NCBI RefSeq assembly: GCF_000687875.1
Contig: NZ_JHYG01000007.1
Location: forward strand, 176,500-240,499
DNA from: Acidocella facilis ATCC 35904
GTDB taxonomy: Bacteria > Pseudomonadota > Alphaproteobacteria > Acetobacterales > Acetobacteraceae
Direction of reading: 5' to 3'
DNA length: 64,000 bases
The notes under the pieces were generated by a model that made no database searches, was not told the DNA's origin, and saw nothing but the letters and a program-made list of their open reading frames with translations. A program made the translations under genes and the position numbers. This document shows positions 44,637 through 54,318 of this stretch, one piece after another. Each line of letters opens with the position of its first letter. Position 1 is the stretch's first letter.

Positions 44637-46913
44637 TCAAATTGCGAGATTATGTTCTCGCGCCCACACCGCCAGCGGCTCGCGAATGCTCCCGCCGGCG
44701 GCCCCGGCGCGGCGCAATTCCCGCAGCACCGGGCGCAGCGCGTTGAGGTCCGCCTGCACCAGCACGGATTTCACCTTCAGGATCGAGCTACCGGACATCG
44801 ACAGCGTGGTGATCCCCAACGCCGCGAAGGCCAGCGCATCCAGTGGCCGGCCGGCGGCCTCGCCGCAGATGGAGAGCGGCACGCCGGCCTCCTGGCAGAG
44901 TGTCACCAGCTTTTCCAGCATCTCGAGCACCGGGGCGGAAAGTGTGTCGTAGCGGTCCGCCAGCTCCGGCGTGCCGCGGTCGGCGGCGAAGAGGAACTGC
45001 ATCAGGTCGTTGGTGCCGACCGAGATGAAATCCGCCTCGGCGAGCAGGCCGGGGAGCTGAAAGAGCAGCGAGGGGACTTCCAGCATGGTGCCTGCGTCCA
45101 GCGTCTCCGGCGCGGGGCGGATGCGCCCGGCCTCGGCCTCCAGCAGGTCGCGCGCGGCGCGGAATTCCTCCACGGTGGCGACCATCGGGAACATCACCCG
45201 CAGCGGCCGGCCTTGCGCGCCCAGCAGCAAAGCGCGCAGCTGGCGGCGCAGGATGGCCGGGCGGTCCAGCCCGATGCGCAAGGAGCGCCAGCCCATGGCG
45301 GGGTTTTCCTCGGTCTGCGCGGTCTCGCCGGGCAGCAGCTTGTCCGCGCCCAGATCCAGCGTGCGGAATTGCACCGGGCGACCCTTGGCGCGGTCCATCA
45401 CCTTGCCATATTCGGCCGCCTGGCCGGCCACATCCGGGATGCCGCCGGCGGCCAGGGCGGCGATTTCGGTGCGGTAGAGGCCGATGCCGTCGGCGCCGGT
45501 CTTGTCCAGCTGGTCCAGCTCCAGCGCCAGCCCGACATTCATCATCAGCTTCAGCTCGGTGCCGTCTTTGGTGATGGCGGGGACGTCCCGGTAGCTGGCC
45601 AGGGTGGCGGCGCGCTCGTCGCGGGCGGCCATGGCACGGTCATAGACCTGGATCACCTCCGGTTCCGGGCGCAGCACCAGCGTGCCGTCCTCGGCGTCCA
45701 GCAGCGCCTGGTCGCCCTCGACCGCGGCTTCCACCGCGCCGCGATCCACCTGCAGCGTGGGGATGGAGAGGGCGCGGGCGAGGATGGCAGCGTGGCCGGA
45801 GGCGCTGGCCTCCTCGATGGCGATGCCGGCGATGCCGCGCGTGTGCCAGTCCAGCAGATCCGCCGGGCCGAGGCGGCGGACGATCAGGATCATCCCATCC
45901 GCGCGCTCGGGCTTCGGCGCCATGCCGCCAAGCGCTACCATCAGCCGGTTGATCATGTCCTCGATATCGGCGAGGCGCTCGCGCAGATAGGGGTCGGCGA
46001 TGCGGCGCATGCGCTCGCGCAGCTGCCGGGCGATCTTGTCGACAGCGGTTTCGGCGGTGAGGCCGTCATTGATCGCGGCGCGGACCTGGGCCAGCCAGCC
46101 GGAGCTCTGCGCCACCATCCGGTAGGCATCCAGCACATCGCGCGAGGCGTTGCCGCCGGGCATGTTGGCGCTGATCAGCCCGTCGAGGGATTTATTCGCC
46201 TCTTCCACCGCGATATCGAGCCGGGCCAGCTCGGCCTCCGGGTCCTCGGTGAGCAGCTTGGCGATGGGGGCGGCGGCGCCATAGGCCAGCACCGCGCCCC
46301 GGGCGATGCCGGTGGAGAGCACATGCCCGGCATAGCGGCGGGGCAGGGAATCCGAGAAGCCTTCCTGGCCGATATCGGCGGCGCCGGCGCGGGCCAGGAT
46401 CTCGGCCAGCAGCATCGCCACCGTGGCCAGCGATTCGACCTCCACGGGCGCATAGGCGCGCACCTCGCGGGACATCACCGCGATCACGCCCAGCGTGCGC
46501 CCGGCGCGCTTCACCGGCACCGCGAGCATCGAGGCCATGTTCTCCTCGCCGGTTTCGGCGCGGTAGACATAGCGGGGATGGTTCTGCACGTCGGGCAGGT
46601 TCTGCACGTCGCCGGAGGCGGCGGCGAGGCCGACAATGCCTTCGCCCACCCGCAATTTGGTGCGCCCGACGGCGGAGACATTCAGCCCATGGGTGGCGGC
46701 GAGTTCGAGGATCTCGCCCGGGCGGGTGACGTAAATGACGGTGGCATCGGCCACCAGACCCTCCGCCACCAGCTTGGCGAAATCCGCCAGCGAGGCGGTG
46801 CCGGTGGCGAGATTCTCCCGCAGCGCGGCAAAAAGCTGCCTGGTATCGCCGAATTTCGGCTTTTTGCGCCGGCGCGTGGCCGGCGTGGAAGGAGGATTAT
46901 GCTCCTGTGCCAC
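44637..46913 (-). CDS. ptsP: Phosphoenolpyruvate--protein phosphotransferase, nitrogen-type (EI-Ntr)
   Basis: The protein is 758 residues from the GTG at 46913 (VAQEHNPPST). An N-terminal GAF domain (about residues 35-170) precedes the enzyme-I part: the swivelling phosphohistidine site EEASASGHAAILAR, RTEIAALAAGG, and the PEP-binding barrel with ISVGTNDLMQFLFAADR and MSGSSILKVK near the end. It is the first enzyme of the PTS-Ntr phosphorelay, which senses glutamine through GAF and passes phosphate to NPr and EIIA-Ntr; neither is in this window. An extension to 46955 would overlap the nitronate monooxygenase stop further. Confidence 0.94.
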   Translation of the reverse strand: MAQEHNPPSTPATRRRKKPKFGDTRQLFAALRENLATGTASLADFAKLVAEGLVADATVIYVTRPGEILELAATHGLNVSAVGRTKLRVGEGIVGLAAASGDVQNLPDVQNHPRYVYRAETGEENMASMLAVPVKRAGRTLGVIAVMSREVRAYAPVEVESLATVAMLLAEILARAGAADIGQEGFSDSLPRRYAGHVLSTGIARGAVLAYGAAAPIAKLLTEDPEAELARLDIAVEEANKSLDGLISANMPGGNASRDVLDAYRMVAQSSGWLAQVRAAINDGLTAETAVDKIARQLRERMRRIADPYLRERLADIEDMINRLMVALGGMAPKPERADGMILIVRRLGPADLLDWHTRGIAGIAIEEASASGHAAILARALSIPTLQVDRGAVEAAVEGDQALLDAEDGTLVLRPEPEVIQVYDRAMAARDERAATLASYRDVPAITKDGTELKLMMNVGLALELDQLDKTGADGIGLYRTEIAALAAGGIPDVAGQAAEYGKVMDRAKGRPVQFRTLDLGADKLLPGETAQTEENPAMGWRSLRIGLDRPAILRRQLRALLLGAQGRPLRVMFPMVATVEEFRAARDLLEAEAGRIRPAPETLDAGTMLEVPSLLFQLPGLLAEADFISVGTNDLMQFLFAADRGTPELADRYDTLSAPVLEMLEKLVTLCQEAGVPLSICGEAAGRPLDALAFAALGITTLSMSGSSILKVKSVLVQADLNALRPVLRELRRAGAAGGSIREPLAVWAREHNLAI

Positions 46914-47934
46914 GCGCCACCAAGGCGGCGAGGGCCTGGGCCCGCAACGCCGCAATGATCTCGGCCACCGGCTGCACCGATGTCACCATGCCCACAGATT
47001 GCCCCGCCATCACAGAACCAGTCTCCACATCGCCGTCAATCACCGCGCGGCGCAGCGCGCCGGCCCAGAAATGCTCAATTTCCAGTTGCGCGGCGGCTTT
47101 GTCCAGTTCGCCGGACTGGAATTTTTGCACCACCTCCGCCTGGTGACGCATGAAGCGCTTGGTGCCCTCATTGATCAGCCCGCGCACGGGGATCACCGGG
47201 AAGCGCTCATCCAGCTGCACGCTGGGCAGCGCGTCGCGGGCGGCGGCGCGGATGAAGGCTTTTTTGAAATTTTCGTGGGCGATGCTCTCGCTGGCGGCGG
47301 CGAAGCGGGTGCCGAGCTGCACGCCGGCCGCGCCCATCTCCAGATAGCCCAGCATCGCCTCGCCCCGGCCGATGCCGCCGGCGACGAAGACCGGTACGTC
47401 GGTGATATGCGGCAGGATCTCCTGCGCCAGCACGGTGAGCGAGACCGGGCCAATATGGCCGCCGGCTTCCGAGCCCTCGATCACCAGCGCGTCGGCGCCG
47501 AATTTGACCAGGCGCTTGGCCAGCACCAAAGCCGGGGCGAAGGCGACGACCTTGGCGCCGCCATCCTTCGCCGCCTTGATATGCGCGCCCGAGGGGATGC
47601 CGCCGGCGAACACCACATGCCCGACCTGCTGGCGGATGCAGACCTGCACCAGCTCATCGAGCTGCGGGTGCATGGTGATCAGATTGACGCCGAAGGGCTT
47701 GTCGGTCAGCGCCTTGGTCGCCTCGATCTCTTTTTCCAGCAAAGCCGGGGGCATCGCGCCGCAGGCGATGACGCCGAAGCCGCCGGCATTGGAGATGGCG
47801 GAGACCAGATGCCGCTCGGACACCCAGCTCATCGCCCCGCCGAGAATGGCGTGGCGTGTGCCAAGGAAGGCGGCACCCCGCTGCTGCAGGGCGTCCAGCG
47901 TGTCGTTTGCGGCAGTCTGGTCCAGCTCAGCCAT
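46897..47934 (-). CDS. Nitronate monooxygenase family protein
   Basis: The 345-residue flavin-barrel protein has LGTRHAILGGAMSWVSERHLVSAISNAGGFGVI at the N-terminus (FMN-binding), GADALVIEGSEAGGHIGP (about residues 156-172) and FVAGGIGRGEAMLGYLEMGAAGVQLGTRF, all typical of class I nitronate monooxygenase / 2-nitropropane dioxygenase proteins. They detoxify alkyl nitronates such as propionate-3-nitronate. It lies between lysC (two bases after its stop) and ptsP (17-base overlap), all on one transcript. Why it is in this housekeeping block is not known. Confidence 0.9.
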   Translation of the reverse strand: MAELDQTAANDTLDALQQRGAAFLGTRHAILGGAMSWVSERHLVSAISNAGGFGVIACGAMPPALLEKEIEATKALTDKPFGVNLITMHPQLDELVQVCIRQQVGHVVFAGGIPSGAHIKAAKDGGAKVVAFAPALVLAKRLVKFGADALVIEGSEAGGHIGPVSLTVLAQEILPHITDVPVFVAGGIGRGEAMLGYLEMGAAGVQLGTRFAAASESIAHENFKKAFIRAAARDALPSVQLDERFPVIPVRGLINEGTKRFMRHQAEVVQKFQSGELDKAAAQLEIEHFWAGALRRAVIDGDVETGSVMAGQSVGMVTSVQPVAEIIAALRAQALAALVARGTGA

Positions 47935-47936
47935 GC

Positions 47937-49151
47937 TCAGCCATCGAGCCCATAGGCGGTGTGCAAGGCGCGCACCGCCAGTTCGGTATATTCGGCCGCG
48001 ACCAGCACCGAGACCTTGATCTCGGAGGTGGTGATCGCCTGGATATTGATGCCGCGCGCCGCCAGCGTCTTGAACATCGTGCCGGCGACACCGGCATGGC
48101 TGCGCATGCCCACGCCAACGACCGAGAGCTTGGCGACATTCGGGTCCGAGTTGATCTCGGCATAGCCGATCTCGGCCTTGGCCTGCTCCAGCACCAGCAA
48201 GGCGCGGGCCATGTCGGTCTTGCCGACGGTGAAGGTCATGTCCGTGGTGCCGTCGGCGGCGACATTCTGCACGATCATGTCGACATTAATGGCCGCATCC
48301 GACAGCGGCACGAACACGGCGGCGGCGACACCCGGGCGGTCCGGCACGCGGCGCACCGTGATTTTGGCGTCGTCCCGCGAATAGGCGATGCCGGCAACGA
48401 TTTCCTTTTCCACGACCTCTTCCTCATCAACAACCATGGAGCCCGGCTTGTCAGCGAAGCTGGAGAGCACCTGCACGCGCACGCGCTCTTTCATCGCCAG
48501 CTCGACCGAGCGGGTCTGCAACACTTTCGCACCGACCGAGGCGAGCTCCAGCATTTCCTCGTAGGTGATCTTATGCAGTTTCTTGGCATTCGGCACGATG
48601 CGGGGATCGGTGGTGTAGATCCCGTCAACGTCCGTATAGATATCACATTGGTCCGCCTTCAGCGCGGCGGCAAGCGCCACGGCCGAAGTGTCCGAGCCGC
48701 CGCGGCCCAAAGTGGTGATGCGGTTATCCGGGCCAATGCCCTGGAAGCCGGCCAGCACCGGGATCTGGCCCTGCTGCATGCGCGAGATCAGCTCCTCGCC
48801 ATCGATGCTCTCGATGCGGGCCTTGCCGTGCTCGCCATTGGTTTCCACCGCCACCTGCCAGCCCTGCCAGGAGCGGGCTTCCTGCCCCAGCTCCTGCAGC
48901 GCGATGGCGAGCAGCCCGGCGGTGACGTTCTCGCCGGTGGCGACCACCGCGTCATACTCGCGCGCATCGAACAGCGGCGAGAGGGACTGGCAATAGCCGA
49001 CCAGCTGGTTGGTGACGCCGGACATGGCGGAGACCACCACCGCGACCTCGTTGCCTTTATCAGCCTCGGCCTTGACGCGCTTGGCGACATTCTTGATCCG
49101 GTCGAGGTCGGCGACGGAGGTGCCGCCAAATTTCATCACGATGCGCGCCAT
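47937..49151 (-). CDS. lysC: Aspartate kinase
   Basis: The protein is 404 residues from ATG at 49151; a TTG six bases before is a weaker start. It opens MARIVMKFGGTSVADLDRIK with the kinase KFGGTS motif, has GRGGSDTSAVALAAAL and DVDGIYTTDPR in the kinase domain, and two ACT domains in the last 160 residues (VSVVGVGMRSHAGVAGTMF). It phosphorylates aspartate, the first step to lysine, methionine, threonine and diaminopimelate. The ACT domains imply feedback control. It is first in the long minus-strand block and divergent from ubiG. Confidence 0.96.
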   Translation of the reverse strand: MARIVMKFGGTSVADLDRIKNVAKRVKAEADKGNEVAVVVSAMSGVTNQLVGYCQSLSPLFDAREYDAVVATGENVTAGLLAIALQELGQEARSWQGWQVAVETNGEHGKARIESIDGEELISRMQQGQIPVLAGFQGIGPDNRITTLGRGGSDTSAVALAAALKADQCDIYTDVDGIYTTDPRIVPNAKKLHKITYEEMLELASVGAKVLQTRSVELAMKERVRVQVLSSFADKPGSMVVDEEEVVEKEIVAGIAYSRDDAKITVRRVPDRPGVAAAVFVPLSDAAINVDMIVQNVAADGTTDMTFTVGKTDMARALLVLEQAKAEIGYAEINSDPNVAKLSVVGVGMRSHAGVAGTMFKTLAARGINIQAITTSEIKVSVLVAAEYTELAVRALHTAYGLDG

Positions 49152-49226
49152 GGACAAACCTTGAGAACTGGAACCTTGTGGAATTCGGGCCGGGGCGTCA
49201 CATAGCGGCGGAGTAAGGATAGGGCA

Positions 49227-49934
49227 ATGAGCCAGGGGTCAGTGATTGCGGAAGAAATCGCCCGGTTCGACGCGTTGGCGGCGCGTTGGTGGGACGCGCG
49301 GGGGCCGATGCGGCCCTTGCATATGCTCAATCCGGTGCGCGCCGGCTGGGTGGCGCAGCGCGTCAGGCGGGCGAAAGGCGAGGGGGTCTCGATTCTCGAT
49401 GTCGGCTGCGGCGCCGGGTTGCTGGCCGAAGCCCTCGCCAAGGACGGATTCGCGGTGACCGGGCTGGATGCCGGGGCGGAGGTGATCGACGTGGCGCGGG
49501 GCCATGCGCAGGGGCAGGGGCTGAACATCACTTACCGCCATGGCACCGCCGAGGGGCTGGCGGCGGAGGGGGCGAGCTTCCCGGTGGTCACCGCGCTGGA
49601 GATCATCGAGCATGTCGCCGATCCGCTGGAATTCCTGAAAAGCCTGCGCGCCTTGCTGGCGCCGGGCGGCGTTTTGTTCCTCTCCACCCTCAACCGTACC
49701 CCGCAAAGCTATGCGGTGGCGAAATTCGGGGCGGAATATGTGCTGCGGCTGCTGCCGGTGGGCACGCATGACTGGAAGATGTTCATCAAGCCCGAGGAGC
49801 TGGGGCGGCTCTGCCGCCAGGCGGGGCTGCGCCTGACCGACACGGCGGGCTTGAGCTATTCCCCGCGCCAGGCCGGGTTTACGGTGAGCCGGGATCTCTC
49901 GGTCAACTACATCGCCATGGCGGTGGCGGCGTAG
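49227..49934 (+). CDS. ubiG: Ubiquinone biosynthesis O-methyltransferase UbiG
   Basis: The 235-residue protein begins with the UbiG helix EEIARFDALAARWWDARGPMRPLHMLNPVR, has the SAM motif ILDVGCGAGLLAEALA (about residues 56-71), VTALEIIEHVADPLEF and THDWKMFIKPEEL. It carries out both O-methylations in ubiquinone synthesis. The gene is divergent from lysC with 75 bases between and is followed after 82 bases by an amidohydrolase on the same strand. Confidence 0.96.
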   Translation: MSQGSVIAEEIARFDALAARWWDARGPMRPLHMLNPVRAGWVAQRVRRAKGEGVSILDVGCGAGLLAEALAKDGFAVTGLDAGAEVIDVARGHAQGQGLNITYRHGTAEGLAAEGASFPVVTALEIIEHVADPLEFLKSLRALLAPGGVLFLSTLNRTPQSYAVAKFGAEYVLRLLPVGTHDWKMFIKPEELGRLCRQAGLRLTDTAGLSYSPRQAGFTVSRDLSVNYIAMAVAA

Positions 49935-50016
49935 GAGACACCATATAAGGGGCTGGTACAGCTTTTGCTTGAAGTTGTTGCCTGAGCTGTGAAATTGCTG
50001 CGTTGAGGAGTGCGCT

Positions 50017-51150
50017 ATGCCGGATGATTTCGCGACCACACTGACCGCATGGCGGCATCATCTTCACACCCATCCGGAACTCTCCCGCCAGGAGCGCGAG
50101 ACGGCCGCCTTCGTCTGCGCCCGGCTGGATGAGCTGGGGATTCCCTACGAGGCCGGCATTGGCGGGCATGGGGTGGTGGCCAGCCTGAAGCGCGGCAATT
50201 CCAACCGCTCGGTGGGGTTGCGCGCCGATATGGATGCGCTGCCGATCCCCGAGGCCACCGGCAAGCCCTACGCCTCGACCAGGCCGGGGGTGATGCATGC
50301 CTGCGGGCATGACGGCCACACGACCTCGCTGCTGGGGGCGGCGATGCTGTTGAAGGACGATCCGGACTGGTCCGGGCAGATCCATCTGGTGTTTCAGCCG
50401 GCCGAGGAAGGCTATAAGGGCGCGCACGCGATGGTCGAGGACGGGCTGTTCCAGCGTTTCCCGATGGAGCGCATTTTCGGCTACCATAACTGGCCGGGGC
50501 TGGAAGCCGGGACGGTGATGGTGCATCCGGAGTCGGTGATGGCCGGGGCGGTGAATTTCGTGGTGACGATGAAGGGCAAGGCCGGCCATGCCGGGATGCC
50601 GCATCTTTGCATCGACCCGGTGCAGGGCATCGCGCAGTTGATCGTGGCGGTGAACAGCATCGTCGCGCGCAATCTGCCGCCGATCCAGTCCGGGGTGATT
50701 TCCACCTGCATGTTGAAGGCCGGGGAGGCCCGCAACCAGGTGCCGGAAAGGGCTTCGATGGAGGGCACCATCCGCGCTTATACCACCGAGAGCATGGAGC
50801 TGCTGAAGCGCCGCCTGACGGAGACGGCGAAGGGCGTGGCGACGGCGCTGGGGCTGGAGGCGGATGTGTGGCTGGGCGAGGAGCTGTCGCCGACCGGGAA
50901 TGTGCCTGAGCAGGCGGAGTTGATGGCCCAGGCCGCTGCCGAGGCCGGGCTACGGGTGCGCCGCGACATGGAACCGACGATGGGGGCGGAGGATTTCGGC
51001 CGTTTCCTGGTGGATGTGCCGGGCGCCTATGCCTGGGTCGGCAACGGCCCCAGCTCCGGCCTGCACAGCCCGACCTATGATTATAACGACGAGATCTTGC
51101 CGTTGGCGGCGAAGCTTTTGGCGAGCACGGCGAAAGCGGCTTTGAGGTAA
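50017..51150 (+). CDS. M20 family amidohydrolase (hippurate-hydrolase-like)
   Basis: The 377-residue protein has the metallopeptidase M20D pattern: WRHHLHTHPELSRQE (residues 10-24), GLRADMDALPIPE, HACGHDGHTTSLLGAA, VFQPAEEGYKGAHAMVEDG and the late TMGAEDFG-like metal ligands. Related enzymes hydrolyse N-acyl amino acids such as hippurate or acetyl-amino acids. The substrate is unknown, as nothing nearby is linked. Repeat copy 9 starts six bases after the stop. Confidence 0.92.
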   Translation: MPDDFATTLTAWRHHLHTHPELSRQERETAAFVCARLDELGIPYEAGIGGHGVVASLKRGNSNRSVGLRADMDALPIPEATGKPYASTRPGVMHACGHDGHTTSLLGAAMLLKDDPDWSGQIHLVFQPAEEGYKGAHAMVEDGLFQRFPMERIFGYHNWPGLEAGTVMVHPESVMAGAVNFVVTMKGKAGHAGMPHLCIDPVQGIAQLIVAVNSIVARNLPPIQSGVISTCMLKAGEARNQVPERASMEGTIRAYTTESMELLKRRLTETAKGVATALGLEADVWLGEELSPTGNVPEQAELMAQAAAEAGLRVRRDMEPTMGAEDFGRFLVDVPGAYAWVGNGPSSGLHSPTYDYNDEILPLAAKLLASTAKAALR

Positions 51151-51156
51151 TGTTAT

Positions 51157-51342
51157 AAAAGTTTTTTGGTGCCGCTTTTTTTCAAAAAAGCGGCGAAGAA
51201 CGTTGGGGCGGTGACGACGACGTCGCCCACACCCCGAACTTTCTTGGGGTGTTTTTGACAAAACACCCCACCCCTCCGGCGGCTTTCCACCGCCGCTGGG
51301 CGGCGGCGGAACCTTGGCCGCCTCCGCCCTCCAAAAACTTTT
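51157..51342. repeat. Modular palindromic repeat, copy 9 (longest)
   Basis: The outer arms AAAAGTTTTTTGG (51157-51169) and CCAAAAACTTTT (51331-51342) are inverse. Between are GCCGCTTTTTT/AAAAAAGCGGC, TGGGGTGTTTTT/AAAACACCCCA, and an inverted copy of the roughly 50-base module of copy 8 (CCGGCGGCTTTCCACCGCCG, then GGCGGCGGAACCTTGGCCGC). Its right arm is 19 bases before the recO ATG, so it could affect recO expression. Confidence 0.92.
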
Positions 51343-51361
51343 GCTCATTGGGGACCACGCC

Positions 51362-52102
51362 ATGGAGATTGAGGGGCCGGGAATCGTTGTCGAGCGCGTC
51401 CCCCATGGCGAAGGGGATTATCTCGTCACGCTGCTGAGCCCCGACGGGCTGCGCCGGGGGCTGGCCAAGGGCGGGGCCTCGCGCCGGCAGGGCGGCATCT
51501 GGGAGCAAGGCAATATCGTCGCGGCGCGATGGGTGGCGCGACTGCCCGAGCAGCTCGGCGCCTATAGCGGCGAGCTGGTGCGCCCGGTGGCGGCGCTGGC
51601 GATGCAGGAGCCGGACAGCCTGGCTGTGCTGCGCGCCGCCTGCCAGCTGGCCGCCCAGGCCCTGCCCGAACGCGAGGCCGCGCCCGAGACCTTCCAGGGG
51701 CTGCTGCGGCTGCTGGCGGGCATCGAGATCAAAGGCGTCGCGCTGCCAGCACTTTGCCGCTGGGAGCTGGTGCTGCTGCGCGAGCTGGGCTTCGGGCTGG
51801 ATTTTTCCTCCTCTGCCGGCGGCAATGACCGTCTGGCCTATGTCTCGCCCCGCACCGGGCGGGCGGTGACCCTCTCGCAGGCCGGGGACTGGGCGAACCG
51901 GCTGCTGCCCTTGCCGGATTTTTTGCTGGATGAGAGCGAGCCGGACCTCAAGGATTGCGTGGCGGCATTGCGCCTGACCGGGCATTTTCTCGCCCGTGAC
52001 CTGTTCGGCGCCCGCCACCGCCCCCTTCCGCCGGCGCGCGAGGCTCTTTATGAGCAACTTTCCCTGAGGCTTGAGGAGAAGGAGCGCGGCGATGCCGGAT
52101 GA
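51362..52102 (+). CDS. recO: DNA repair protein RecO
   Basis: The protein is 246 residues from [16 protein letters not shown]; the frame extends upstream only through the repeat. The N-terminal OB fold ([30 protein letters not shown]) is followed by the helical half, with [21 protein letters not shown]. RecO helps load RecA on gaps with RecR and RecF; recR is not in this window. The parC start lies 11 bases inside its end, which ties expression of the two. Confidence 0.92.
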   Translation: MEIEGPGIVVERVPHGEGDYLVTLLSPDGLRRGLAKGGASRRQGGIWEQGNIVAARWVARLPEQLGAYSGELVRPVAALAMQEPDSLAVLRAACQLAAQALPEREAAPETFQGLLRLLAGIEIKGVALPALCRWELVLLRELGFGLDFSSSAGGNDRLAYVSPRTGRAVTLSQAGDWANRLLPLPDFLLDESEPDLKDCVAALRLTGHFLARDLFGARHRPLPPAREALYEQLSLRLEEKERGDAG

Positions 52103-54308
52103 TTTCGGGCAGGTGGAGGATCTGGCGCTCAGCAACGCGCTCTCCGAGCGTTACCTTGCCTATGCGCTCTCCACCATCATGTCCCGCTCGCTGCCGGATG
52201 TGCGCGACGGGCTGAAGCCGGTGCATCGCCGGCTGATCTACGGCATGCACCAGCTCAAGCTCGATCCGCGCTCGGGCTTCAAGAAATGCGCCCGCGTGGT
52301 CGGCGACGTGATGGGTAAGTTCCACCCGCATGGCGACAGCTCGATCTATGAGGCGCTGGTGCGGCTGGCGCAGGATTTCTCCTCGCGCTTCCCGTTGATC
52401 GAGGGGCAGGGGAATTTCGGCAATATCGACGGCGATAACGCCGCGGCGATGCGCTATACCGAGTCGCGCCTGACCGAGATCGCCGAATATCTGCTGCGCG
52501 GCATCGATGAGGATGCGGTGGATTTCCGCGCGACCTATGATGGCGAGGAGCAGGAGCCGGTGGTGCTGCCCGGCGCCTTCCCGAATCTGCTGGCCAATGG
52601 CGCCTCCGGCATCGCGGTGGGCATGGCGACCTCGATTCCGCCGCATAATGCCGGGGAGGTGTGCGCGGCGGCGTTGCATCTGATCGCCAACCCGGACGCC
52701 ACCACGGCCGAGCTGCTGGCGCATATGAAGGGCCCGGATTTCCCCACCGGCGGCGAGCTGGTGGAGGATGAGGCGACGATTCTGGCGGCCTATGAGACCG
52801 GGCGCGGCTCTCTGCGCACCCGGGCGGTGTGGGCGAAGGAGCCGGCGAAGAACGGCACCTGGAATATCGTCGTCACCGAAATTCCGTATCAGGTGCAGAA
52901 ATCCCGGCTGGTGGAGCAGATCGCGCTGCTGCTGGGGGATAAGAAGCTGCCGCTGCTGGCGGATGTGCGTGATGAGAGCGCCGAGCAGATAAGGCTGGTG
53001 CTGGAGCCCAAGAACCGCAGCGTGGATGCGGACATGCTGATGGCCTCGCTCTTCCGCGCCACCCAGCTGGAATCCCGCTTCTCCCTGAACATGAACGTGC
53101 TGGCGGATGGACGGAACCCGAAAGTGATGGGGCTGAAGGCGATTTTGCGCGCCTGGGCGGATCACCGGCATGAGGTGCTGGTGCGCCGGTCCAACCATCG
53201 GCTCGCCGCCATCGCCAGGCGGCTGGAGATTCTGGATGGCTATATCAAGGTCTTCCTCAATCTGGACGAGGTGATCCGGATCATCCGCTTCGAGGACAAG
53301 CCGAAGGAGCAGCTGATCGCCACCTTCGAGCTCTCCGAGGTGCAGGCCGAGGCGATCCTGAATATGCGGCTGCGCGCCTTGCGCAAGCTGGAAGAGATGG
53401 AGATCCGCAACGAGCATAAGAAGCTCACCGCGGAGCAGAAGGGGCTGCAGGGGCTGCTGCAGAGCGAGACCAAGCGCTGGGCGAAAATCGCCGAGGAGAT
53501 CGCCGAGGTGCAGGCGAAGTTCGGCGCCGGGCGGCTGGGCGCGCGGCGGACCAAGATTTCCGCGGCCGCGCCGATGGTGGAGATCGTCGCCGAGGCGCTG
53601 GTGGAGCGTGAGCCGATCACCATCATCCTCTCCGAGAAAGGCTGGATCCGCGCCCAGAAGGGCCATCTGGCCGATGGCGCGGAGCTGAAATTCAAGGAAG
53701 GCGACAAGCTGTTCGCGATGCTGCCCTGCCAGTCCACCGACAAGGTGGCGCTGCTGGGCACTAATGGGCGCGTCTATACCATCAAGGCCTCCGACATTCC
53801 GCGCGGGCGCGGCGATGGCCAGGCGATCCGGCTGATCATCGAGCTGGCGAATGAGGACGGGGTGCTGATGCTGTTCGTGCCCGATCCTGAGCAGAAATAT
53901 CTGGTCGCCTCTTCCGCCGGGCGGGGCTTTATCCTGCCTGGTGCGGAGCTGGCTTCCGAGCGGCGGGCGGGCAAGACCATTCTGGTGGTGAAGCCCGGCG
54001 AGGAATGGGTGCTGTGCGTGCCGGCGAATGGCGACCATGTCGCGGTGATCGGCCAGAACCGCAAGCTGCTGGTGTTCCCGCTGGAGCAGCTGCCGGAGAT
54101 GCCGCGCGGCACCGGCGTGCAGCTGCAGAAATACAAGGATGGCGGGCTTTCGGATGCCAAGGTGTTCACCTTGGCCGAGGGGTTGAGCTGGAGCATCGGC
54201 GAGCGCGTGCGCAATGAGGGCAAGCTGACCGAATGGCTGGGGGCGCGCGCGGCGGCCGGGCGGCTGCCGCCGAATGGCTTCCCCAAATCCAACAAATTCG
54301 GCGGCTGA
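52092..54308 (+). CDS. parC: DNA topoisomerase IV subunit A
   Basis: The 738-residue protein has the breakage-reunion domain: [16 protein letters not shown], the quinolone-determining loop [14 protein letters not shown] (S83 and E87, wild-type in kind) and the active-site tyrosine Y122 (AMRYTESRL). The C-terminal beta-propeller follows from about residue 500 ([27 protein letters not shown]). It separates linked daughter chromosomes with ParE, which is not in the window. The start overlaps recO by 11 bases and has AGGAG upstream. Confidence 0.96.
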   Translation: MPDDFGQVEDLALSNALSERYLAYALSTIMSRSLPDVRDGLKPVHRRLIYGMHQLKLDPRSGFKKCARVVGDVMGKFHPHGDSSIYEALVRLAQDFSSRFPLIEGQGNFGNIDGDNAAAMRYTESRLTEIAEYLLRGIDEDAVDFRATYDGEEQEPVVLPGAFPNLLANGASGIAVGMATSIPPHNAGEVCAAALHLIANPDATTAELLAHMKGPDFPTGGELVEDEATILAAYETGRGSLRTRAVWAKEPAKNGTWNIVVTEIPYQVQKSRLVEQIALLLGDKKLPLLADVRDESAEQIRLVLEPKNRSVDADMLMASLFRATQLESRFSLNMNVLADGRNPKVMGLKAILRAWADHRHEVLVRRSNHRLAAIARRLEILDGYIKVFLNLDEVIRIIRFEDKPKEQLIATFELSEVQAEAILNMRLRALRKLEEMEIRNEHKKLTAEQKGLQGLLQSETKRWAKIAEEIAEVQAKFGAGRLGARRTKISAAAPMVEIVAEALVEREPITIILSEKGWIRAQKGHLADGAELKFKEGDKLFAMLPCQSTDKVALLGTNGRVYTIKASDIPRGRGDGQAIRLIIELANEDGVLMLFVPDPEQKYLVASSAGRGFILPGAELASERRAGKTILVVKPGEEWVLCVPANGDHVAVIGQNRKLLVFPLEQLPEMPRGTGVQLQKYKDGGLSDAKVFTLAEGLSWSIGERVRNEGKLTEWLGARAAAGRLPPNGFPKSNKFGG

Positions 54309-54318
54309 GGCTGGCTGA

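Noticed and set aside
44652..46958. Open frame of 768 codons antisense to ptsP
   Set aside because: Its composition is that of a shadow frame, while the minus-strand frame carries GAF and enzyme-I motifs.
49152..49226. Lysine riboswitch before lysC
   Set aside because: The gap to the divergent ubiG gene is only 75 bp, far too short for the lysine riboswitch fold.
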